From: JAICYJ01 sp963766445 | Lineage (GTDB): Bacteria > Actinomycetota > Thermoleophilia > Gaiellales > JAICJC01 | Assembly: GCA_963766445.1 (NCBI GenBank) | Contig: CAVXZW010000029.1 | Span: forward strand, 124,001-188,000 | Direction: 5' to 3' | Length of the DNA stretch: 64,000 bases | Shown: in pieces, positions 18,074-27,670 of the stretch | Numbering within the stretch: the stretch's first letter is position 1 | Layout of the letters: each line of letters opens with the position of its first letter | Position numbers and translations under genes: made by a program | Notes under the pieces: generated by a model | The model's database searches: none | The model's input: only the letters and a program-made list of their open reading frames with translations | What the model was told of the DNA's origin: nothing

Positions 18074-18238
18074 GAGGTGTCAAACACCGCTCCCGCCGTC
18101 GCGGCACTTCGGCACCGAATCGGCACAGGTGCGTGCGGATCTCGTGACACCAGAATCGCATGGTTGAGCGAAACCGCCCGGTTCAGGGGTCAGACCCCGA
18201 CTCACACCCCGACGAGGGTTCGACACCGGATCGTGACC
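18074..18238 (-). repeat. Dispersed intergenic repeat, copy B (about 165 bp)
   Basis: Reverse-orientation copy of the element at 1428-1591, in the 380-bp gap (17875-18254) between the beta-aminopeptidase and amidase genes. The terminal block GAGGTGTCAAACACCGCTC (18074-18092) and the internal blocks GGTTGAGCGAAA (18162-18173) and CCGGATCGTGACC (18226-18238) match copy A with conserved spacing. The remaining gap sequence (17880-18060) holds further GTCACG and CGTGAC half-sites but no gene that I can support. Confidence 0.7.
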
Positions 18239-18254
18239 GGTCGTTACGTGCGGG

Positions 18255-19584
18255 TCACAGCTCCGGAAACGGCCACGGATGCGCCCCTTCGAAGGCCGCG
18301 GCGGCGCGCACCACCAGCGCGTCGTCGCCGCGCCGGCCGATGATCTGCAGGCCCACCGGCAGCCCGTCCACGAAGCCGCAAGGAACGGTCGCGGCGGGCT
18401 GCCCGGTGACGTTGAAGGGGTACGTGAACGCCGTCCAGGACAGGTACTCGGTCGCTTTCCCGGCCACGCTGCCCGGCTGGTCGAGGCCGGCCGCGAACGC
18501 CGTCAGCGGCAGCGTCGGCGTCAGCATCAGGTCACAGTGCTCCGCCATGAACGCATCCCAGGCCGCCGCGTAGCGCCGCTTCGCCCCCTGCGCGTTGACC
18601 AGATCTGTCGCCGCCATCTCCAGTCCCCGCTCGATCACCGGCACGCGCCCTTGGTCGAGCCGCTCGCGCACCTCGTCGAACCGCCCCGCATACGGCGCCG
18701 CCTGGTTCGCACACCAGATCGCGTCCACGATCGGCCACGGATCACCCAGCTGCGGGTGCCCGTCGTCGACCGCCGCGCCCAGCGCTGCGAAGCTGCGCGC
18801 AGCCGCCTCACACACGGCCACCACCTCCGGCTCGACCGCCGCGAAGCCGAGATCGCCGCTCCAGAGCATCCGCAGGCCAGCCACCCCATCGTCCAGCCGC
18901 GCCCGCGTGTCCGTCCCCGAGCTGACGTCCATGAACAGCGCGGCATCGGCCACGCTCCGCGTGATCGGCCCCTGCACCGACAGCCCCGAGTTGACCGGGT
19001 CGGTGGGCACCAGACCCCAGGTCGGCTTCAGCCCGAACACCCCGCACATCGACGCAGGCATGCGGATCGACCCGGCGCCGTCACCGCCCTGGTGCAAGAC
19101 GTCCGGCATCAGCGCCGCCGCGGCCGCCGCCCCACCGCTCGATCCTCCGGCCGAGGCGCCGGCCCGCCAGGGGTTCTCGGTGGAGCCGTGCACGCGGCTC
19201 GTGGTCTCGCCCTTCCACCCGCTCTCGGGCGTCGCCGTCTTGCCCAGGATCACGGCCCCGGCCGCCCGCACCACGGCCACAAACGGCGCGTCGGTTTCCG
19301 CCACATGCGGTTCGGACAGCGAGCGATCCGCCCGTGGTGCGCACCCCGGTCACGTCCAGCAGGTCCTTGATCGTGATCGGAACGCCCGCCAGCGGCCCCG
19401 CCGTCCCGTCCGCGTACGCCCGCTCGGCTGCCGCCGCCTGCTCCAGCGCCATCTCGCCGGTGACCGTCACGAACGCGTTCACCCGCGGCTGCACTCGCTC
19501 GATCCGGTCCAGCGCATCACCCGCAACCTCGAGCGGCGAGCGCTCGCGCCGGCGATAGCTCTCGATCAGCTCCGCCACGCTCAC
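18255..19584 (-). CDS. Amidase signature family hydrolase
   Basis: Ser-cisSer-Lys amidase of about 443 residues. The catalytic lysine lies in VPITIKDLLDV (about 75), the signature is ASAGGSSGGAAAAAAL, and the cisSer/Ser region is GGDGAGSIRMPAS. The C-terminal part has TYPFNVTGQPAATVPCGF and GLPVGLQIIGRRGDD, as in aryl-acylamidases and GatA-like enzymes; there are no gatB/gatC neighbours. A frame change near 19320 separates the first 88 residues. GTG 19584 overlaps the dipeptidase stop (GTGA). It is the last gene of the peptide/amide operon. Confidence 0.9.
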
Positions 19585-20555
19585 GCCAGCACGCCCTCAA
19601 GGAACCGGACGGCGTTGCCCCAGGCCAGCGCCCCGCCGTCCGGCTCGCCCGTCGCCGACAGCACGTCGGCGTAGAACGTCTCCCGCGGCGGCTCCGCCTG
19701 GCGCGCAAGCATCGTGTCCACATCGGTCGGCTGCTCCGGCAGCAGCGGCGGGTTGATCCCGTCGCCGAAGAAGCCGCAGAAGTCGGCCCCGAACGCCACC
19801 GCGTCAGCGCCGGCCACGGCAGCGATGTGGTGGTGGTGCGCGGCCAGACGCTGGGCCGGATCGCCCGGGCCCACGAACGCCGGAATGGCGCACAGGCCCA
19901 CCACCCCTCCCCGCTCGCCCACGCCCGCCAGCACGTCGTCGGCGAGGTTGCGCGGGTTCGCGAACACCGATGCCGCGTTCGCATGTGACGCCAGCACCGG
20001 GCCTCCGTAGCGCTCCAGCGCCAGCTCGCATCCGCGCGGGCTCAGGTGCGACAGGTCGAGCGCCATCCCCAGCTGCCCCATCTCGTCCAGCAGCTCGAAC
20101 CCGAGCCCGGTGATGCCGGCCCCGGTCTGCTCGGCCAGCCCGTCGGCGAATGCGTTCGCCCGGTTCCACGTTAGCCCGGCCATCCGCACACCCAGCCGGT
20201 GCAGGGTGCGGATCACGCCCGGGTCCCTCCCCAGCGCCTCCACGCCCTCGAGCGACAGGATGCCTACGATGGCGCCGTCGGCGATCGCCTCGCGCAGCTC
20301 GATCGTCCCCTGCACGATGCGCAGCCTGCCGTCCGAGCGATCGGCCTCGCGCCGGGCCGCGTCCAGCTGCTGGATGGTGACCCGCAGCGCGGACTCCGGC
20401 AGGTGCCTGTCGTCCACGAAGGCCGGCAGCACCTGCAACCGCACGCCGGCCGCCTCCAGCATAGGCAGGTGGCGTTGCGCGAACGCGTCGTCGTCGCCCA
20501 GTTCGCGCCGCTCGAGCACGTCGAGCAGCGCGTCGAGGTGCAGATCGGCGATCAC
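19581..20555 (-). CDS. Membrane dipeptidase-type (M19) zinc dipeptidase
   Basis: Renal-dipeptidase family metallohydrolase, 324 residues, intact. The N-terminal metal motif DLHLDAL gives HxD. The bridging glutamate lies in LSLEGVEAL, and further His ligands in DLSHLS and LASHANAASVF; NPRNLADD and GADFCGFFGD complete the barrel. The family hydrolyses dipeptides, D-aminoacyl peptides and some beta-lactams. No signal peptide or membrane anchor is present despite the family name, so it is probably cytoplasmic and acts after import by the upstream Dpp system. Overlaps the amidase by GTGA. Confidence 0.9.
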   Translation of the reverse strand: MIADLHLDALLDVLERRELGDDDAFAQRHLPMLEAAGVRLQVLPAFVDDRHLPESALRVTIQQLDAARREADRSDGRLRIVQGTIELREAIADGAIVGILSLEGVEALGRDPGVIRTLHRLGVRMAGLTWNRANAFADGLAEQTGAGITGLGFELLDEMGQLGMALDLSHLSPRGCELALERYGGPVLASHANAASVFANPRNLADDVLAGVGERGGVVGLCAIPAFVGPGDPAQRLAAHHHHIAAVAGADAVAFGADFCGFFGDGINPPLLPEQPTDVDTMLARQAEPPRETFYADVLSATGEPDGGALAWGNAVRFLEGVLA

Positions 20556-20586
20556 GCAGGCGCAGCGGCAGCGGCCATGCCCGCGG

Positions 20587-22149
20587 TCATTTCAGCCTGA
20601 ACACCGACGACGACATCAGCTTGTCGTGGATGGCCTGGTTGCGGCTGTCCCAGAGCGGGCACAGCACGTCGATGACTCCGATCAGCGGGATGATGAACAG
20701 CACGTCGAACACCAGCCAGCGCAGGAAGGCACGACGATAGCCGATGCTGACGCGGGTCTCGACGTCGCGAACGGCGATGCCCAGCAGATGCTTTCCGACC
20801 GTCTGGCCGCTGCGGTTGCCGTGCCAGGCGGTGAAGTACACGGGGTTCACCAGCACCAGGACGAACGGCGTGATCAGCTCCAGCGTCCCACCGAAGAAGA
20901 GCAGCGGCAGCGAGATGATCAGACTGACGCCGGCGATGATCAGCAGGTCGATGATCAGCGCCCACAGCCGCCGCCACCAGCCACTGTACTGCAGCACCGC
21001 CGACGGCGCCCACCACGGCATCCCTGCCTCTTCGGTGCGCAGCTCGGCCACCGATGCCCTGTCGACGCCCGCGTCCGGGCCGACCTCATCGGTGCTCGGG
21101 CCGGGGGCGGTGATGATGCACGCCGCCCGGTGGTCGAGCACGTTGGCGCCGGCCGGATGCTGCAGGCTGGGATCGACCTGCTTGCAGCGCTCCTCGGCGA
21201 CCGGGCAACGGGGATGGAAGCGGCAGCCGCTGGGCACGTGCACGGGATTGGGCGTCTCGCCGCTGAGGATCTGCGGCACCGTCTGCTCGCGCGGGTCGCG
21301 CTTGGGCACCACCGAGATCAGCGCCCGGGTGTATGGATGCTGCGGGTTTCGCACCACCTCGCGGGCCGGCCCCTCCTCCACGATCCGGCCCAGGTACATG
21401 ACCGCGATGCGATCCGCAAAGTGGGCGGCGGTGGACAGATCGTGGGTGATCATGAGAATGCCCATGCCGTCCTTGCGCAGGCCGTCCAGCAGCGACAGGA
21501 TGCCGGCCCGCACCGACACGTCCAGCATCGACACCGGCTCGTCGGCCACCAGCAGCTTGGGATCGAGCACCAGGCTGGCCGCGATCGCCACGCGCTGGCG
21601 CTGGCCTCCCGACAGCTCGTGCGGGTACCGGTCGATGTAGAGGTCGGGCGGCGTCAGCCCGGCCCGCCCCAGCGCCTCGCGCACCTTCGCCTCACGCTCC
21701 TCCGACGAGCCGCCCATGCCGTGCACCAGCAGCGGCTCCTCCACCGCATCACGCACGGTGAAGCGGGGATCCAGCGATTCGTAGGGATCCTGGTAGATCA
21801 TCTGGATCTCGCGCCGGAGCGGCCGCAGATCCTTCTGCGACAGCCTGCCGATCTCGCGACCGCGGAATCGGATCGCGCCGGCCTGGTAGTCGACCATCCG
21901 CACCACCGTCTGTGCGGTGGAGGTCTTGCCGCAGCCGGACTCGCCGACCAGCGCCACCATCTCGCCGGGGCCGACCGTGAACGACACGCCCTCGACCGCG
22001 TGCACCGTCAACGCCGGCCGCCGAGCGATGGCGCCGACGATGCCGCGTCCGACCGGATAGCGGGTGATGGCCCGCTCCACCTCGAGCAGCGGAGCGTCCG
22101 GAGCGACGTCCGCCGCGGCCTCCGGCGGCGCGTCGGCCTGCGCGCTCAT
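20587..22149 (-). CDS. Oligopeptide ABC transporter ATPase (DppF type) fused to RDD membrane domain
   Basis: 520-residue continuous frame. Residues about 22-340 are a complete DppF/OppF ATPase: Walker A GESGCGKTS, signature LSGGQRQR, Walker B LLVADEP, H-loop ITHDL, and the C-terminal oligopeptide cap with SGCRFHPRCPVAEERC. Residues about 380-520 form an RDD membrane domain (YSGWWRRLWALIIDLL, GQTVGKHLLGIAVRD, RNQAIHDKLM) with three or so hydrophobic segments. I know of no standard DppF with this extension. It may tether the ATPase or form an extra membrane subunit. ATG 22149 overlaps dppD by ATGA. Confidence 0.9.
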   Translation of the reverse strand: MSAQADAPPEAAADVAPDAPLLEVERAITRYPVGRGIVGAIARRPALTVHAVEGVSFTVGPGEMVALVGESGCGKTSTAQTVVRMVDYQAGAIRFRGREIGRLSQKDLRPLRREIQMIYQDPYESLDPRFTVRDAVEEPLLVHGMGGSSEEREAKVREALGRAGLTPPDLYIDRYPHELSGGQRQRVAIAASLVLDPKLLVADEPVSMLDVSVRAGILSLLDGLRKDGMGILMITHDLSTAAHFADRIAVMYLGRIVEEGPAREVVRNPQHPYTRALISVVPKRDPREQTVPQILSGETPNPVHVPSGCRFHPRCPVAEERCKQVDPSLQHPAGANVLDHRAACIITAPGPSTDEVGPDAGVDRASVAELRTEEAGMPWWAPSAVLQYSGWWRRLWALIIDLLIIAGVSLIISLPLLFFGGTLELITPFVLVLVNPVYFTAWHGNRSGQTVGKHLLGIAVRDVETRVSIGYRRAFLRWLVFDVLFIIPLIGVIDVLCPLWDSRNQAIHDKLMSSSVFRLK

Positions 22150-23127
22150 GCCGGCTCCTCGACCACGACCCGGTCGTTCAGGTGGCAGATCGCCTCGTGC
22201 CCCGGCCCCACCTCGAGCCGGCGCGGATGCGTGACGGTGCAGGGCTCGAAGGTGGAGTCACAGCGCGGCGCGAACGGGCAGCCGACCAGCTCGCGGTCGA
22301 GCCGAGGCGGCGCCCCCGGGATCGACCTGACGTCGTCGTCCCCGAGCAGGTCGGGCGTAGCCGAGAACAGCATCCGCGTGTAGGGGTGGCGGGGCTCGTG
22401 GTAGATCGTCACCATCTCGCCCATCTCGGCGATCTCGCCGGCATACATGACGGCGGCGCGGTCGCAGACCTGGGCGACCACCGGCAGGTCGTGAGTGACC
22501 AGGATCATGGACAGGCCAAGGTCGCGGGTCAGCCGCACCAGCAGCTCCAGGATCTGCGCCTGCACCATCACGTCGAGCGCGGTGGTGGGCTCGTCGGCCA
22601 GCAGCACCTTCGGCTCGCATGCCAGCGAAAGCGCGATGGCCGCCCGCTGGCGCATGCCGCCCGAGAACTCGTGGGGATAGCGATCGGCGCGGCTGCCCGA
22701 GATTCCCACCAGCTCCAGCAGCTCGCGCACCTGCGCCTTAGCCGACTTGCCGCTGGCAGTGCCGTGCAGCTCCATCGGCTCGGCGATCTGGCTGCCGATC
22801 GGTCTTGACCGGATTGAAGGCATTCATCGCTCCCTGGAACACCATCGAGATGTCGCGCCAGCGGTGCGGGCTGACCGTCTCCTCGCCCTTCTCGAGCACG
22901 TTCTCGCCCTCCAGGAACACCTTGCCAGCCACCGACGCGCTGCCAGGCAGCAGGCCCATGACGGCGAGGATGGTGGTGGTCTTTCCGCAGCCGGATTCGC
23001 CCACCAGGCCCATCCGCTCGCCCGGGCGCAGCTCGAAGCTGACGCCCTGCACGGCGTGCAGCTCGCGACCGCCGCTGAGATCGAACCAGACGTGCAGGTC
23101 CTCGACCCGCAGCAGCGGCTCGCTCAC
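22146..23127 (-). CDS. dppD: Oligopeptide ABC transporter ATPase (DppD type)
   Basis: About 327 residues. Walker A GESGCGKTT (about 43), Q-loop SMVFQGAMNAFNPV, signature FSGGMRQR, Walker B VLLADEPTTALDV, H-loop LVTHDL, and the oligopeptide C-terminal cap with GCPFAPRCDSTFEPC. The frame shifts near 22800 just after NAFNPVKT. The GTG 23127 start overlaps the dppC stop. With the DppF-RDD protein it forms the ATPase pair of the importer. Confidence 0.92.
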
Positions 23128-24102
23128 TCAGACTCCAGCTTGCCGTGCAGCGGTCGCATGCGGAAGCGGCGGACGGCCAGGTGGCCGACCTTCAGCCGCG
23201 GATTGAGAGCGTCCTCCATCGACTGCCCGACCATGGTGCAGGCCAGGATCACGACGGTCACCGCCAGACCCGGGCGGCACGACCGCCCACCAGGCGTTGT
23301 TCAACACGGCGTTTCCGAGGAAGCTGTTCTCGATCAGCTTGCCCCACGAGATGGTGCTGGGGTCGCCCAGGCCGAGGAAGGCGATGTAGGTCTCCAGGAA
23401 CACCGCCAGCGCGATCATCAGCACCGTGTTGGCGATCAGCAGCGGCGCCACCTGCGGCAGTACGTGTTTCCAGACCAGCCGGTTGTTTCCGGCCCCGATC
23501 GACCGCGCCCGTTTCACGTACACCCGCTCGCGCACGCTCTTCACCTGCGCGCGTATCAGCCGCGCCGTGCTCGTCCAGTAGATGATGCCGATGATGAGGA
23601 TGATATTGATCAGGTTGCGCCCGAAGATGGCGGCCACCACGATCACCAGCGGGATGTCGGGGATGACCAGGAAGATGTCGGTGATCCGCATCAAGAGCAC
23701 GTCGGTGCCGCCGCCGAAGAAGCCGGAGACGACGCCCACCGTGCCGCCGATCAGCATCGCCACCAGTGCCGCGGCGAAGCCGACCTCCAGCGACACCCGG
23801 CTGCCGTAGATCATCAGCGACAGCATGTCGACGCCGCCGTCGTCGGTGCCCAGCCAGTGCTGGCTGCTAGGCGGCGCGTAGATCGGCCCGGTCTTCTCGT
23901 GGATGCTGTAGGGCGCCAGCAGCGGGGCGAAGATCGCGATCAGCACGAACACCAGCACGATGATCAGGCCGATCAGCGCCTGCTTCTGGCCGAGGATGGT
24001 GGTGCGAACGAAGCCGCGGCGATCGGGCGTCGTCTCGATGCCCGCCTCGGCTGACTTGTCGTCGTCGCGGGCGAGGTCGGTCGAGGTGGTGGCGTGACTC
24101 AC
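23124..24102 (-). CDS. dppC: Oligopeptide ABC transporter permease (DppC type)
   Basis: Inner-membrane permease of about 325 residues with an N-terminal cytoplasmic tail, the OppC N-terminal helix (LIGLIIVLVFVLIAIFAPLL), the dilysine-like motif HWLGTDDGGVDML and five further helices. A frame change near 23278 affects the C-terminus. In the corrected frame it ends VGQSMEDALNPRLKV...LESE and overlaps dppD as GTGA. GTG 24102 overlaps dppB. Confidence 0.92.
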
Positions 24103-25073
24103 GTGGTCACCCGTGGATCGAGCTTGAAGTACAGGAGGTCGGCGACGAAGTTGAAGAAGATCACCGACAGCGTCAGCACCAGAAAGGCGCCCTGGAGGAA
24201 GGCGTAATCGCGCTTGTCTATGGCATCCACGATCGCCAGTCCGATGCCCGGATAGTCGAACACGTACTCGACGGTGATGGCGCCGCCGATGATGAACCCG
24301 AGCGACAGCGCGATCAGCGTCACCACCGGCAGCATCGCGTTTCGGAAGCCGTGCTTCCAGACGATCGCCCAGTTGCTCATGCCCTTGGCGCGGGCGGTCA
24401 GCACGTAGTCCTCGCCCAGCGTCTCCAGCATCGCCGAGCGCACGATCAGCGTGTAGTCACCGTACAGCACCAACCCCAGAGTCAGCGCGGGCAGGATCAT
24501 GTGCTTGGTGCGGTCGACCAGGAAGTCGTAGGTGCCGGGATTGCCGAGGATGCCGTAGTCCGGGCTCTGGATGCCGCCATGAGGCAGGCCGACGCGGTCG
24601 GCGACGAAGTAGACGATCATCAAGCCCAGCCACTGGGTGGGCACGGAATAGAACGCGAGCGCGGTCCAGACCGAGCCCCGGTCGGCCCATGTGCCTCTCC
24701 GCCAGGCGGAGATCACCCCCGTGAGCACGCCGAAGATGATGGAGAAGACGGTGCCCAGCGTGATCATGGCCAGCGTCTTCTTGATCGGGTCCCACAGCTC
24801 GCCGCGCACCGGCTTGTGGGTGATGGCGGTGACCCCCAGGTCGCCGTGGGCCAGGTTCTTCAGGTAGATCACGTACTGCTGCCACTTCGACTTGTCGAGG
24901 CCCATGTCGTGGGCGACCGCCTTCTTGAACTGCTGGGTGCAGGCCCGACACTTGAGCCCGGAGACGGCATCGCCCGGCAGGGCGCGGAACAGGACGAAGT
25001 TCAGCGTCACGGCGACGTACACCGTCAGAATCGCAAACAGCGTGCGCTTGATGATGTAGTCGCTTCGTTGCAT
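24099..25073 (-). CDS. dppB: Oligopeptide ABC transporter permease (DppB type)
   Basis: 324-residue permease with the family N-terminal helix (YIIKRTLFAILTVYVAVTLNF), FRALPGDAVSG, and the EAA loop ARAKGMSNWAIVWKHGFRNA near residue 230, which docks on the ATPase. A short CRACTQQ segment near residue 43 gives two cysteines in the periplasmic loop, unusual for the family. The frame is intact. It is coupled to dppC by GTGA. Confidence 0.94.
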   Translation of the reverse strand: MQRSDYIIKRTLFAILTVYVAVTLNFVLFRALPGDAVSGLKCRACTQQFKKAVAHDMGLDKSKWQQYVIYLKNLAHGDLGVTAITHKPVRGELWDPIKKTLAMITLGTVFSIIFGVLTGVISAWRRGTWADRGSVWTALAFYSVPTQWLGLMIVYFVADRVGLPHGGIQSPDYGILGNPGTYDFLVDRTKHMILPALTLGLVLYGDYTLIVRSAMLETLGEDYVLTARAKGMSNWAIVWKHGFRNAMLPVVTLIALSLGFIIGGAITVEYVFDYPGIGLAIVDAIDKRDYAFLQGAFLVLTLSVIFFNFVADLLYFKLDPRVTT

Positions 25074-25109
25074 CGGTTCGTCTGCTCCGCTCCCTGCCGG
25101 GCGTCGTTG

Positions 25110-26819
25110 CTATGCCTGGTGCACGTCCGTGAAGAACGAGTAGTTATAGCCCTGAAGCTGCGGATCGAAACCGTCCCACTTGACGGTGTGGGCCGCGATC
25201 CCCTGCTCGTTCAACAGCTGGGTGTACAGCCAGTTGTTGTAGATGGTCTCGTCCATCTTGTGCACGAGGTCCTTGCGCTGCTGCTCGTTCACCAGCGTTC
25301 CCTGCTTCGCGTAGTCCTGGTCGTAGGCGTCGTTGATCCAGCCGGTGTCGCTCCACGAGCACCACTGGCCCTTGGTCACCACCGACAGCTGGAAGTCCGG
25401 ATCCGGCACCGCCACCCAGTCCCACAGGGCGATGTCGAACTTCGAGTAGCCGGTGGGCGGGTTGGTGCTGGAATCGCACTTGTCGTCGGTCTCGATGGCG
25501 TAGGCCGCGGTGGCGTCGCCGCCGCTCTGCTCGGTCACCTTGACGCCGGCGTTGGCGAAGCCCTCCTGGACGATCGAGAACTCGCGGTCACCGTTGAAGT
25601 CGAGGCTGGTGGGCACCATGATCTGGTACTCCATCTTGTGGGCCGGCTCGGCGTACTTGCCGGTGGTGGCGGGCGCCACCCGGATGCCGTCCGCGCCCTT
25701 CTTGTAGCCGAGCTGGTCGAGCATCTGGTTCGCCTGATCGCAGTTGAAGGTGACCGGCTTGACGTTCGGGCTGCGCCAGTCGCCGGCGATCGCGCCGAGC
25801 AGACTGCCCTCGGGTTCGGCGTAGCCGTTGAAGACCACGTCCTTGATCTGGTTGACGTCGACGCACATCGACAGCGCCTGCTTGACCTTGGGGTCGAGCA
25901 GCTCGCGATGCTGCGGCTTGTAGGGGTTCGAGTTCCAGGTGATGTTGACGATCTCGCCACCCGGATAGGTGTCGACCTTGACGTTGCTCACCTTCTTGAC
26001 CGCGTTGACGGCGGTGAACGGCACCTGGTCGACGGCCGAGATCTGACCCGACTGGAGGTCGGCGATCATCGAGTCGGCGTTGGTGTAGTAGACCAGCGCC
26101 ACAGCCTCCACGTGCGGCTTGGGGCCCCACCAGCCGGGGTTCGGCTTGAAGACGGTGGTGCCCTTCTTCTCGTACTGGGTGATCTGGAACGGGCCGCCGG
26201 AAACCAGCGGCAGGTGCTGCTCGGGCAGGAACGTCTTCAGGTCCTTGCCGTTATTGGTGTCGTACTGCGCCCAGACGTGCTTGGGCAGGATGAACAGCCC
26301 GGAGATCAGCGGCAGCGCGTTTCCGACCGGCGTGTCGTAGTGGAACACGGCCGTGTTCGGGTCGGGTGCGTCCACGCTGGTCACGTGCGAGATCGACGAC
26401 GCCAGCACGGCCGTGGGGCCGTTCTGGTACTTGATGATGGTGTTCGCCGTCCAGGCCACGTCCTCGGACGTCAGCGGCTTGCCGTCCGACCACTTGCCGC
26501 CCGACTCCAGGTGATACGTCCAGGTCTTGCCGTCGGACGAGACGTCCCACGACTTGGCGTAGCTGGGCACGATGTCCTTCAGGTCCGGCCCGTACTGCAC
26601 CAGCTCCGGGTACACCTCCTCGTACGCCGTGACTGACTGTGCTTCGATGTAGTTGAACGGATTAAGGGTGTCGATGTAGTTGGTCGTGCCCTCGGTGAAG
26701 ATGCCGCCTTCCTTGACTCCGCTGGTTCCGCCGGTGCCTCCAGTGCTGCTGCCGCCGCAACCTGCGGCCACCAGCACCGCCAACACCGCGGCGATGCCGA
26801 GCAACCTGCGTGCGCTCAT
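25110..26819 (-). CDS. Family 5 extracellular solute-binding lipoprotein (peptide/opine type)
   Basis: 569-residue substrate receptor for the Dpp importer. It begins MSARRLLGIAAVLAVLVAAGC, a lipoprotein signal with lipobox VAAGC, then a Gly/Ser/Thr-rich linker. The mature part has family-5 markers such as LNPFNYIEAQSVTAYEEVYP, WTYHLESGGKWSDGKPLTSE and LDPKVKQALSMCVDV. It is anchored outside the membrane. Family 5 covers oligopeptides, glutathione, nickel and opines, so the ligand must be guessed from the neighbours. ATG 26819 overlaps the creatininase gene (ATGA). The frame is intact. Confidence 0.93.
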   Translation of the reverse strand: MSARRLLGIAAVLAVLVAAGCGGSSTGGTGGTSGVKEGGIFTEGTTNYIDTLNPFNYIEAQSVTAYEEVYPELVQYGPDLKDIVPSYAKSWDVSSDGKTWTYHLESGGKWSDGKPLTSEDVAWTANTIIKYQNGPTAVLASSISHVTSVDAPDPNTAVFHYDTPVGNALPLISGLFILPKHVWAQYDTNNGKDLKTFLPEQHLPLVSGGPFQITQYEKKGTTVFKPNPGWWGPKPHVEAVALVYYTNADSMIADLQSGQISAVDQVPFTAVNAVKKVSNVKVDTYPGGEIVNITWNSNPYKPQHRELLDPKVKQALSMCVDVNQIKDVVFNGYAEPEGSLLGAIAGDWRSPNVKPVTFNCDQANQMLDQLGYKKGADGIRVAPATTGKYAEPAHKMEYQIMVPTSLDFNGDREFSIVQEGFANAGVKVTEQSGGDATAAYAIETDDKCDSSTNPPTGYSKFDIALWDWVAVPDPDFQLSVVTKGQWCSWSDTGWINDAYDQDYAKQGTLVNEQQRKDLVHKMDETIYNNWLYTQLLNEQGIAAHTVKWDGFDPQLQGYNYSFFTDVHQA

Positions 26820-27670
26820 CTGGTTCCCTCCCTCGTGTGCAGCGCGTCACCTGCGCCGTCGTGATGATCCCGGCCCGGACGCGGGACGCGCCGTGCCAGC
26901 TCGTCGATATGTTCCGCCGTCTCGGCCACCGCTCGTTCCAGCCACAGCCTGCCCTTCTCGGCGGTGGCGACGGTGGCGTCGCCGATCACTCCGGACTCCG
27001 TCCATCCGCTCCACTGGCCCTTGATCGAAAGCGGGCCGTCGTTCCAATCCATCCACACGGTGTCGGAGTCCCAGTCCGGGATCTCCCGCACCGCCTTTTC
27101 CATCTGCACCCGCTCGGGGTGGATCGCGAGGTACAGCGACGTCTCGAGCTCGCAGGCGTGTGCCATGCCGCCGGGCTGGTCGGAGTCGCGTGTGCGCGCC
27201 AGCAGCTCGGCCGACTCGGGCGTCGACAGGTACCAGAAGGTGGCGGCGATCACGTCGCGCCGCTCCAGCATCAGCAGCCGCGCGGCCATGTCGACCAGCG
27301 GCACGTTCGAGCCGTGCCCGTTCACGAACAGGATGCGGCGGAAGCCGTGGTGGATCAGGCTCTTGCCGATATCCACCAGGTACTCGACGAACCGCTTCCA
27401 ATCGATCGTGATCGACCCCGGGAAGTCCATGTGGTGCGGCGTGTAGCCGTGCGTGACCGTGGGCAGGAGCAGGCTCTGCTCGGGCCGCGCCAGCACCGCC
27501 CGCTCGGCCAGCGCCTCGGCGATCACGGCGTCCGTGTCGATCGGCAGGTGGTAGCCGTGGTCCTCCAGCGTGGCCACCGGGATCACGCACACCGGGTCGT
27601 CCGCGACGCGCTCGGCCACCTCTGGCCAGGTCAGCTCGGCGTACCGGTGTGTGTGCTCAGTCGAAGGCAT
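26816..27670 (-). CDS. Creatininase-family amidohydrolase
   Basis: 284-residue metal-dependent amidohydrolase. The metal motif is LEDHGYHLPIDTDAV (family pattern ExHGxHLPxxTD, about 35-49). Next come HHMDFPGSITI, FVNGHGSN (about 118-125) and HACELETSLYLA (glutamate ligand, about 168-179). The family includes creatinine amidohydrolase, formamide hydrolases and peptide-modification enzymes such as MftE. No mycofactocin genes are nearby, so a cyclic or linear amide substrate delivered by the transporter is more likely. ATG 27670 lies inside the C45 gene (14-nt overlap). The frame is intact. Confidence 0.88.
   Translation of the reverse strand: MPSTEHTHRYAELTWPEVAERVADDPVCVIPVATLEDHGYHLPIDTDAVIAEALAERAVLARPEQSLLLPTVTHGYTPHHMDFPGSITIDWKRFVEYLVDIGKSLIHHGFRRILFVNGHGSNVPLVDMAARLLMLERRDVIAATFWYLSTPESAELLARTRDSDQPGGMAHACELETSLYLAIHPERVQMEKAVREIPDWDSDTVWMDWNDGPLSIKGQWSGWTESGVIGDATVATAEKGRLWLERAVAETAEHIDELARRVPRPGRDHHDGAGDALHTREGTR

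Noticed and set aside
20110..22383. 757-codon plus-strand frame opposite the dipeptidase and ABC ATPase genes
   Set aside because: His/Arg/Gln-rich mirror frame without any motif; the minus-strand genes have complete family signatures.
26816..27670. Creatininase-family gene as MftE of mycofactocin maturation
   Set aside because: No mftA-D or mycofactocin redox genes nearby and the gene is embedded in a peptide-import operon.
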